64,000 nt of DNA, taken from contig JARUPZ010000008.1 in assembly GCA_031213475.1 (NCBI GenBank), positions 10,846,708-10,910,707 of the forward strand, read 5' to 3'. The notes below the pieces were generated by a model. It worked only from the letters and a program-made list of their open reading frames with translations. It did no database searches and was not told the origin of the DNA. Source of the DNA: Nereocystis luetkeana. Taxonomy: Eukaryota > Sar > Phaeophyceae > Laminariales > Laminariaceae. Every line of letters starts with the position of its first letter. The stretch's first letter is position 1. This document shows, piece after piece, positions 48,501 through 60,500 of the stretch. The position numbers and the translations under genes are program-made.

Positions 48501-51500
48501 AAATACAACAATAGCAGTATCATACTAACCGGTATTGATTGTTGCTTGCCTGGGGAGTTTGAGATATGCCTCATACGGCAAAACCTCCAACCCTTACCGT
48601 GGGATAAGTCCTGACGCGGAGGCGTGGTGCCTGTCATCTTACGACTCGCCAGTATGTGCTTAGTGTCAACGACTATATCCAAACCAACGGCACATATGTG
48701 GCACGATGTACCTCAGATATGCAGTCGCCCGTGCGGAAAGCGATGTCGTGGTAGCAGCCCATTTCCACGCCTAGTTCCGTCCATGCGGCGATGACGAATG
48801 GATGCATGACCGGCCACGCGCGGTAAGCCGCCACATCCAGCGCATTGACGCCAATGACAGAGAGTTCCTCCGGCATCTCGTCACCCCTCACGGATCGCAT
48901 CCTGCCGCCTGCAAGTTTTCAGTGTAACATCCCGAGGAACACAGCACACCGTGCCACAGGAGACGCCGGATGGAGAACAGCAACGATTAGGTGTTTCGTG
49001 TCGTTCTGTGGAGTCTGAGTGGGAAGGAGAAGCCACATGCCTTACCGCAAGATGGAGGATGAGTTACGGTACCGGAGGTGTGACCCGTTGTTTCGACCGG
49101 TGAAAAGGTTCTTCTCGTTTTGGTTTAGTTAGGTATAGAACCAGTACTTGGACGATGCCGACCTTTTTTCCGTGGTTACCAGATTTCTACTCGTGTTTTG
49201 GAAGAGCTGCTCGTGGTAACACACTGCGAACTGTGCGATTTGTGCTGCCAACATGTTCGGAGCGTTTCCGCCTCACCGGTGCAGGTGGTACAACATCGTG
49301 TCATCATACAAGTACACATCGATCGGTGGCTTCGTTATATGGTGAACCAGTAACGAATTGCTATGCACCCCTATAACATGACCGGTTGACGGGCTTCCTC
49401 GGCTGAAAGACTGCACAACAACGCTTGACGTTACAGTATGTTTTGGCGTGAATCCAAAGTAGGCCATGGAATTGGTCAATACGTTTCGCGTACACGTTTG
49501 TGCTGAAACCGTGATTCGGTGGTACATAGGCCTTATCAAGGGAGGGGCTTCAGAATATGCAGCTATAGTATGTACCTTACACATTCCTATCTTAACATAC
49601 GCCGTTCGGGCGTGTAGGCAACCACCGATTTTAAAATATCATGTACCATCCCCGTCACTAGCTAATTGTGGACTGGGGGGATACTACCGGAGGAACAGCG
49701 TGGCTTTCGTCCTACCGCCCCATCGACCGTCACCAGCTTGGTTGCTGTCCATCAAGCACAAGACCTCGGACGAGCGACTAGAGTCCCCCGAGGTACGTCG
49801 TCCCTCTCATGGCTATATATAACAATTCCCTGAGGTACCTAAACGGCCACCCTGATCTTCCCATCAAATTAACGATGGGGAGTTTTCAACTGCATGGATC
49901 GATGGACGCCTCTTTTGGTTGCAACCCTGACATGCGCAAGTCCAATACTTCCGTGCTTCGGGCTTCTTCCCATGTAGAGGACACGATGGCGTCTGCTCTG
50001 AGATTCAGTCAATCGTGGCCCAGTCTACGGTCGAGTCTGATATAAATGCACTGAGCTATTGATCCAAAAAGGCAGTGTGCCTGTCGATTTTTCTCAAGGA
50101 ACTGACACTCAAGGACCTTAACTCCGGGCCTACTACTTTTGACAGCACGGGAGTTCTTTCGGGTGCAGGTAAACCCGCCTACAGATCAACGACCAGGCAT
50201 ATAAGACTTCGCTTTATGTTCGTCGGGGGGCTGGTGAAGGATAAGAAAAACAAACGCCATCACGCCCCCAGAGGGAAGATGCTCGCGGACGGTGTAACAG
50301 AGCATCTCGCAAAACCAAGTTCAGCAACACTCTTCGTTAAGTTTGGAATTTTCCTGGGTATAGGGGTTTCGTAAACTTCTTGATGGACGGTTTCGATCGA
50401 CATATACAAAGTAGACTTGTACCCTGTCTGAATGAGTACCGGGTACCCAGTGGCGGGTACCCGGAACCGTCGGAAGCGGAACCATCCCGGCCCAACTCAC
50501 GGGATCGTGGATATTTTTACCCCGGGTACTCGGCTACCCGAGTACCCGTGTACCCGGGTAGCCGTTGATTGTTCTTTACGGAGTCCCCATGACTAGCGTA
50601 GGCGTTAATCGATACATACTACTACCCTGCAGCGGCTGTGCCTCTAGATTGTTTTTGTCTCTCGCCCCTGCAGATTACGGGCCGAGAGAAGATGATCCCT
50701 CTATGAACACCTGCCTTCGCACAACACGTTACACACAGGACACCCCTACCAGCGTATGCGGTCCTACTTTACTATTGCCAAGGAAATATACCAATCACAC
50801 GACGTCCAAACCGATCATTGTTTTTTCATGTTCGCAGAGAGGCTGGCACGTTTGCGGCAATGGGAGATCGCACACAAAGGCTTCCACACGGGGATGATAC
50901 ATTAGATGTTTCGTGAGATGATTGGACGGATATCGATCTATCTGTGGATTCCTATGTTTTTGGATTGTATGTATGATGAAACACTGAGGCAATAAATTGA
51001 TAATACTGTGTTTTTTGTTGTTGCAGCAGTATGGGCGAAGGTTTGCCCAGCATTTATGTCTTACTACCTTCTTCATTGTTTCTGGCTGCGTATGTGTTTT
51101 TTTTTAAATGGCCAATTTTTATTCGAAGGATGTTCCTGATGGCGTGACGAGCACGATAAGGGTAGGAGAAAAAAAAACATTTATTTCATGCTATTATATC
51201 AACTCCACACTTCCCGGCACTCCCCACCTCTCTACTAGATCCCACAGAGAATTTCACCCTACCTGCTACCCGCCACTCAAAGTCTACGAGGGGAGAAAAC
51301 AGTGTATGGTAACCCGGGTACCCGGCTACCCATGTCCGCCTTACCACGCCGCAGCTCAAATGCAAAAAGAGGATAAAGTAGTGCATGTTAACCCGGGTAC
51401 CCGGGTACCCGGATACCCGTGTCCGCCTTACCCGCCGCCGCAACAACGCTAAAAAGGAAACAAATAGTGTATGGTAACCCGGGTACCTGTGTCTGCCTGG

Positions 51501-54500
51501 GACCCGGGTACCCGGTTCCGGCTCCGCTTCAACTGCCGCCCACCCTGTCGGGTACCCGATTCCAAATTTTGAGGGCGGGGTGCAACTGTACTCTGTAGTG
51601 AATTGGTGCAGGCATCCTGAAGAGTCACGCGGGGACAACGACACAAAAACAGCAAAGAGCATCATGCGCAACAATGCGAACACATAGCTCAAGGACAACA
51701 TCAACGCCATGAAGACCATGTTGGAACGTGGATCTAGCGCGTACAATGATGACAGAATTCGCTTGCTCTCATGCCCTCAACTGCCTGGTGGGGCGTTAAC
51801 GGTGAACTGCTTCGCCATGTCATCCTAAAGCGATCCTAGGGAGAAAGGAAGAGAGACAGGCTAGGAACGCCTTAGCCTAGTACGATTTGGTACTGACTGA
51901 CTGACTGACTGACTGGTCTGATCCTAGTTCGTGATCGATTTACTAGTGATGGCTAAGCTGACAACCGTGCATTCCGCTTGGTCGTCGAGTTTCTCTGCTC
52001 GGTAATCCGCCATGTCGACGGTGGAGAACTGGACTTTGTTTTAGACTCCGTCAATCTGCGTGATTTTTCAAGTTTTCTCAGAGTATGCTGGATCGTCGAT
52101 GACACTGAATCTTTAACGTACAGCAGGACGACTGCTAGCGACCTCTACCCCCAGATCAGCTCAAGGATACAACATACATGTGGTTCGGGCCACGAAAACC
52201 CCACGCATCAGGTGGACGTCTTCCAGAGGGAGACTGATGAAAAAAAGGTGGAATCTACGTACAGCTGTAGTAGTAAGATGCTGACAGAGTCACCTAGTCT
52301 TCCTTCGTTAATCTGCGGGAGGGAGGAACACTAGGAAGGCCGCCTATTTTATTGAAATTGTAGCGAAATGAGCCGACACACCATCAATTTGGAAAGATAG
52401 CCGCAAAAGGTAGCCTAGTACCTGTTGACAGCATTTATTTGCGTGTTTGAGCAAAATGAGAGTACGGTGCTGTGGCCTGGTGCTACAGGTTGTTGAGGAG
52501 GTCGCGACTTTTTAACGGCGTTTGCGCCACCGGGCGAGTGGCTATATGTCTTACTCAAAGTTGGGCATTCGAACAAACAGGTCTCGCAGAATACTGAGGA
52601 TTCCCATGGCGGCGCACACCCGAAAATCCTAGATTCAAAAACACCGCACATACATACATCAGAAAAATTGAAAACTTTGCACACGGTATTTTTTTTATGG
52701 GTGGCCAAGGGAACTAGAAAGGGGGGAGGAACGGTTATAGGCAAACCGCGGTTGATGACAGCTGGAAGGAGGCGGCAGACACGATAGCAAAGGTATCAGA
52801 CCGACCAGCGGGTAGAGCCCGTCCATGTTTACCCGTACCACAAACTCGTACGGCCGCCTGTTTTTTTTGTTTTGTTGTTGTGCTTCGATTGGTCTGGCCT
52901 CTTATTTTGTTCCTACTGCACAGGGGTCCCATTGCTCGTGGGACCCTAATCAGAACCCTGGACCCCAAAAATGTTTACAATTGTTGCATGTGTGGTTTTC
53001 AGCGCGTTTTACGTGGTCTACGGTAAAGGTAGCACCTTCCCACTAAAGCGTTTTCTGAACGACGGGGTCCCCGGACCCAAGCTCGTCGGAATGCCAAGTT
53101 AGTTTCAAAAATAAATGGGGTTTTTACATACTTACTCGGGAAAGTTTGATTCTCTCTGAAGTAAGTTTTCGTGTGGGGTATAGAGCCCTTCAAGTGAGGA
53201 GCCTCAGAAGAATTAGGGCGAACCTCTATATCGTAGAACGCCTCTTTTGGATGGTCTGTCACATCATTGTAGGGAGGCACGACACTTCAGCGTTATTTTG
53301 TGAGTATTTAGTTATTCTGTTTATGTTTTCTTTGATCGTTACGCTTCTAGAATCTCCTCTCTTTTTACTAGCATCCGAAGTTTCACAGTAGTAGTAGCAT
53401 GTACATCGTGTCTGTCGTATCCAGTACGATAATATATTATTATTTCTGTTGCCATCCGACACTGTGCAACATGATCTTCAACATGGATCACCCATAATAT
53501 CATTGAAGTGTCTACGCTGCATACAACTAACTGCATTTACAAAGTATCCTGGTGGTTTATCTAAAACCTAGGTTTGTGACCTGAGCTTATATCTCTGTAC
53601 GAGTGGGATGAGGAATTGGCACAGACAATGGGGTATGGAGAGGTAGAATATTTGTATTGCAATGGTCAAGGACACACATAGAGCTTGAAAAATAAAGTGG
53701 GAAAGAGCGATGGCTACAGGATACGTAAATGAGTAAAGATTGATCACTGTTAATGAATAACGGTACGGGTTGATGCGAAAGGGGGGTGGGTTGGTGGGAT
53801 AACATGCAGACTATTTATTCTTGAATAGGTCGACAGGCTGATCAGACGGAACGCGATCGGACGACAAATAACTGTTTTTGGGATACATGGGGCAAGCACT
53901 ATGGCAGGTAGCAAGGTACCAGACCGACTATTTAACCCCTTTAGAACCGCAGTTCCGGTGTGGGGACAAACTACTTGAAAATTGAGTGGATTGTCCCCAA
54001 AACGGGACTGCGGCTCTAAAAGTATCAAGTAAAATCTTGTCAGTGCTAGTCGTACCACAATTCGCTGCGGCTGCCCGGCAGGAGTTTTAGTTCGTTTTTG
54101 TGCTTCGGTTTGGCTGCCATGTCCCTTTGTTATATCGCTTACGTTGCTCCGCTTTTATGTTTGGTGGTTTTGGTTTTTCGCTGAGCCTGAAGTAAGTAGT
54201 ATCTGCCACATCTCCTATGAGGGGGCAAGCCATTGTTTTATTTTACCCTTTTGATTTTTTTTTGTCGTGTATTTGGTTTTCTCCCTTCAATAGAATGTGT
54301 ACGCCGAGCCTGTAGCACCCAGCACGATGCCATGGAATCCCATCGTCTACTTTGGTTTTTACTACGAGCAACATCGGTACTGCTGTGTGTGTTCTTGAAC
54401 ATTGAACCCGAATTTGTACTCGTCCACAACCAGCACAACCGGTGTTACGTGCCAATTCTTCCGTTACACATACAGAGAGCTACAAATGATGTGGTCACAA

Positions 54501-57500
54501 AATATCAATCCTCGTACGACACAGAGATATTAATTACCTGATACACGAAAAAAAGTACATTGTTGAAAAAAAGTGCACGCCTACAGCCCAAACTCTAGAA
54601 CAGGACAACGACACGAACGTGAAGCCGGAGGGCTATAGTAACTAACTGCTGTTTATGGAACCCCTCACACCGATAGCTGCTTCATTTCGCTCGTTCCTAT
54701 ATTATTGTCTTTACCAGGTGGTATATAAAACCCAAACATAGTGCTCCTGCTTAGCTGGCTTGCGTTCGTTCGTTCATGGATGCATGGCAGGTCATTCATG
54801 GATTGGCGTCTCCATCGACCCTCGGCGGGGGAGGGGTGGCTGCTTCAGTATGTAATCTTCGCGGTGTACGGCTCCCCTTTAGCTCGTAGCAGAAGATTTC
54901 TCGAGACTTTTTTCAAGCAGGCTTGGGGGGTCGTTTTTGGGACGCTACATCTACGAGCACCCTGTTCTTCCTATAGCTTTGACCTAACTCGCAAGCCCCC
55001 TTTATTTGGTGCCATACATTGGACATCGCGAATACTTTACGCTGCAGGCGATCAGACGAAGCAGATAGATAGATGTGGAAAATGTCACACACGTACGTAT
55101 GGTGACACTGTTTGTCGTGTGGGGGTGGCTGGCTTGCGATGATTTTGTTTTCTGGTGGAATGTAAGGTGCACATGCCCTGTGTAAAGAGATGTTCGGGGT
55201 AGTATACACGTCTGGGATAGGTGAGACCAGTGCTATGTGGTAATAGATGAGACACGAACATATTGGCGTGGACAACATGTACATGTATGTTTTGCTGTGG
55301 TTGTGTAGGGGCGTGTAAATACATGTTGTCAGCTAATAAAAAACAACACGATTCTCATGGGTTACGTTTCCTCCTGAGAACGCTGGGCACCCGTAACGTT
55401 TTATTTGTATGGTATGTACTTGTGTGTTAACAGTTGCAGATGTACTACGTGTGGTATGGGAATACACCACTAATTGTAGACGTTTCTGCAAGCCTTAAGG
55501 GAGGTAACATTCAACGAAATCAAGGACACACATTATGGAAGACGAATCACGACGACATTGATTGCCGGCACCTTGATCACGACGACATTGATTGGAAGCA
55601 TATCATGTTTCAACGACACACTTTCAACAGAAAATGGCTTGATCAAGAGTTGGAAGGGTTGTTTGGCGTAAACCTTACCATGTGACTGATGTTTAACCAA
55701 AATTACCCTTCAAGGTCCAGGTCAGAAGGATCGTGCATTTTCTGAAAGGTGTATTGGGTAACTCCGGTGTGAGCAAAAAAGTCGCCTCGATTATTACTAT
55801 GCAACAACGCCATGTTTTGGGTTTCTGTATGTACACAAAACACGGAGTGAAAAGCCTGTCTGTGCTAACAATTGGACACAAAAAAGTGACAACTAAACAC
55901 GAGCCATCCTTACTTGCAGCAGCATGTAAAACCAACGAGTAGACTTGCACAAAGATAGTGAACTAGCATGGTGCCACCTGGGCAACTTTGCGTGTCTGTA
56001 TGCTCCAGTGCCTGCCTTTCGTATTTTCTTTCCCCTCCGCCCGTGGTTGTCACTTTTTGCCCCTTCTTTAAAATACTTCTTTCTTGCCCGTTTGTACCTC
56101 TTTGCGTCTCCGTTAGTATCTTTATCTTCTGTTTTGCTTTTTTGCTATTTATTATTTTCCATCTGATTTTTTTTTTTTTTTCTTCGCTTCATCTTATTCC
56201 TTACTTTTTTGCCTGCTATTAATAGTCTCTTTTTTGCTTCCCTGGTGTCCTTAGCGGTGGAGTCGCGTATGCTTTGTTTGTGTTTGCCTCTGTTTTACTA
56301 CCGAGGTATTTTCTTCCACTCCAGAGTTATTGGAGCCTGTCCTGCGACCACGGACTGCATTGTATTGTGAGTTAATGTGAGAACAACTACAGTGAAACTA
56401 CAAGCTATATATAGGCTGGTAAAAACTACGAGCTATATGCTGGTAAGGCTATGACGGTACCTGATACCGTCATATTGTATTATAGTTATCATTATTGCCC
56501 ATGTTAGTTGATAATGGTTCAGTGCATATGTATGTGTGTTCGGGCGCCAATATGTCCTGGAACCGACCTCCCTCCCTCCCACCCACCGAGGGGAAACGCT
56601 CAAACCCCAAAGCGTCCCTCGCAAAATAATAGAGCAGAGCATGCACCAAATATATGCAGCGTACCATCAAAATTTGTATCGATACGTACGCGGTACGGAA
56701 GTAGAGACATTGCACGACGACATCACGAATAACGGTATACCAGGTACATCAGTATCAAACAAATATTACGCGTACAGTAGTTTCAATCATAATTCCAATG
56801 TCAGCAGTGTATCAATAATTTTTCGACATACTTTGAGTCACAACTTCACCATGCATCAGGCTGGCAATAAATAATAACAAACAAAAACTGTCACAGAAAA
56901 CTATCATTTCACAGTCTCCAAACTCCAAACCCGTATTATTTGAGGCATTCCCAATCCATAGACAAAACTCGAATCACAATGCTGACACACTTACAATTAA
57001 CGGACGGTCTTCGAAATCACATGTCTGGACAATTCCAATTCTTAGGCAATCACCAAAAGCAATTTCGTGGACAAACAAATTCAGTGGACAATCACCGGAA
57101 TCGATTTTCTGGACAGTTTTCGAATAAAGGGCAGTCGCCGTACTGAATGGGCTGGACAGTGCCAATTAATAGACAGACACCGAGACTAAGTGTGAAGAAT
57201 ATTCCAAAATACCCACAGCCGCCAACATCCGTTGCAGACACAAGATATTATTTGAAATAGTAATTGTCTATTCATAGGGTGTACTATATATACGAATACG
57301 TACTGTATCGTATAAAATCTGATATATCAGGGTAGACTGTGTATATAATCGACACTTACTTCTCCAATTATTCACGTTTCACGCAATTTGCGCCATTTTT
57401 TCATTCTAGAATCTCCTGTTGATGCGGCTTACGGCTGAGTTTGAGAGCAAGGACCTGACTCCAAAGGAGGCGTTCATCTAGGCAACTTCAAGTTAACAGT

Positions 57501-60500
57501 GGGGAAACGTAGTCAACTCGTTCACGACTCTCGGCGTCGACACGGTCAAGTCGCGTGGACACCGAGTCAACACCGCAATGGGCGTCGGGCCTGAACGGCG
57601 CTAAAAAAGGTGTGCACCTCAACTTGGTTTAGACATGAGGCGGGCTGCATGATGGTTGTTGTGCATTTATTTGAGACATTTAGTCATTATACTCTGAGAA
57701 CACCAGCGTCTGTACATATACACATTGATACATACTGGTGTGTACAAGTATTGATTGGTCGTTTCCGATTCGTCTGTCTTCTTTGGTGTCTAGAGCGCAG
57801 TAGTCTCGAGCCTAGAGCCGTTTGTTTCCTTCGCCCGTTATTATTGCAGGAACCGAGAGATCCTGCATCAATATTGATTCGTCTATCCACATCCCGTGGT
57901 TCCTCAGCACAGCAACAGTGAACTGCTCTTCTACGTAGTACACATGCCGGCCGTGTCTCGGCCCGTGATCGCCCGTGGGCCCTTTAATGTGCAGGGTGGG
58001 CGTCGTCTTACAAGCAATAGCAAGTACCAGAGTACCAGGTACACCTGATCGCTTCGGCCGCGGCATGTGCCGGCCCGAGAAAACCTGTGGGCTCCCCCGT
58101 GGGCAGGACGGGGGTCCTGATTTTTGAAGTGGTAAGACATAACCTTCCCTTAAGCTGTGGCCCGCGCCGGCCCATGAAAACTCGTGGGCGCCTATTAGGC
58201 GGATGGTGCGGATATTAGATCACCTACGCCACATGCGGTCCGTCCCATCAAAGTTTTAAATTAGGGGCTGCGCCCCGGCCAGGCCCAACACTCTTTCAGA
58301 CGATGGGCCGCTGCCCGGCCCGGCCTGGCCATTTTCTTCAGAGCACGGACCGCAACCCTGCCCGGCCATCAGTTGGTTGGAGCATAGTCAACGGCCCAGC
58401 CCGGCCCATCACGTTTTCAAATTGTTCTAACTCGTCCCGGCCCAGTTTATCACATAGAATACGTTCTTGGCTCGGCCCGGCCCATCAAAAATTCGAACTT
58501 CCCGTCCCGGCCCGGCCCGGCCTTTAGATATTTGAACTTCCAGGCCCGGTTCGGCTCGGCTCGGCACGGCCCAGCCCTCCCGGCCCTTCACAATTAGACT
58601 AATCCTGGCCCGGCTTGGCCCGGTCCAATTTTTTTCTCTTGTAGTGTCGGCTCGGTCTCGCTTGAACCAACGGCGCGTGAAAAACATTGGCAAGAATCGT
58701 GTGATGTGAAGACAACTGACCTGAATGGGTGCTTTTCGAGGGTTGTCGTGACACGTATGCGCTGATCGAATCTCTCAAGACAAACCTATAATGCAATCTG
58801 TGCACGGCGTGGTACGGGCTTTCCTCTTCGTGTGGTCATCTATTTACACCCCTCGCCACGATGAAATTGGAGTATACCACTCTGATCCAAAGTATAAGAA
58901 ACTGTCGGACATTAATATCAAGACGGAGCAGTCTCTATATTTATCTTCGGAGTGGTCGTTTTTCAGGGGGGGAGTTGGTATGCCTTTACTGATATGTGTA
59001 GCAACGCCCATCTCGCTGCTATATCGGCCCAATTTGAGCATGACCCGCATGTCCAACCGTGCACAGGGCGCGCTAGCTCAACCCCGCACCGGGTCTACTG
59101 GTCTACACCTGTATAGAGTCCGCTGAGTGAACCCTGTACAAGGTCCTAGGATCGACACCTGTACCGGGTCTGCCTGTCTAACCCTGTACAGGATCAGCCG
59201 GTCAAATCCTTTACAGGGTCCTCCGATTGCACCCTGTACAGGGCCTCGATGACCTTACACAGGGTCTATTGCCGACTACCCTATGTGGCTGGAGCCGAAT
59301 GTTCACGTGCGTTCTGTAGGATAACTCGGTCCCATGCCGCTTTCGTGCCAAAACCAGCTGCACATTGAAAACAAATTCAAATCACACGGCAGGAGCCTAG
59401 CCATTGGTAATCCTTGCGTCATACCCGGTATCTGGTTTTGGCTTCAAACTGGGCCGGCACTTACTTATAAATTTGTCTGCTTTGGCTTGCTCGTTGTTGG
59501 TGGTGCCTGGTTTTTGGACAATCAGAGAAGCCACACGTATCGTATTTTTTCTCTACGTACGCGGGTTCCAGTAGGGTCGTAATTCTCATGTACAAACTCT
59601 GTACGAGCGCATCTATATACGTACCTGGTGCATACGTTGCTGATCACACTTTTTTTTTTTGGCGGTGAACGACGTGCTTCAGTCGCTACAGCAGTAATAT
59701 GGCAAATACAGTACTCTCAGCCTTGCCCACCTATGCGAAACTTGAAGACTGGTGACACTCTGTACGCCCAAGTGAAGCCCGTGGTGCTTATGTCGCAAAT
59801 AAAACAAAACAATTCATAGTGTGCGTTCAACACGCTCAATGGTCAGGCGCGGAAAGTAAATGTTTGTGATTGCTCATCGCCAAAACCACCTCTCGTGCCG
59901 TGTGTTTTTACTTGGTTTTGGTCTACAACCAACTGATTTTTGGCTCCAATCGAGCAGGTGTACCTAATTTCGACAAAATCAAATAGAATGTGCATGTCGT
60001 CCATATCGTATCCAGGGCGACGGCATGGCACTACACTGTAAACTCTGCTCGCTCCCTAACAATGTAGTGTATCTGCGTCGTCGTGTTGTGATCTGCGATA
60101 GCTTGTATCCCTCTTCGGGATCTAAGAGACACACTGGTTATGCTGGATGTCGACGGGAATATATAGAGAACACGTACTCCTTCAATTCTGCAGCGCTTGA
60201 GATTTTGCCTTCCTCCATAGACGGGATGTAAATCCTGCATGAGAGGCCGTATATAACCCGTATACTACGCGCCACCGATCGAAGTTGTTGTTGTTGTTCT
60301 CACATGAACTCTCTGACGAAGGAGTCCGTGGTCACAAAAAGGTGCTGGAGCTCTAGGAAGATCCGAAAAACCAAACAAATGTCGCATACCAGGTACAGAT
60401 TACGAAGACGAATTTTGACGAAATCCTCGATCTCGCCGCAGTTTTTTTCAAATTTCATACAAATATGACAAGGTATCGTTTTATGGATGCGATATTCAGT

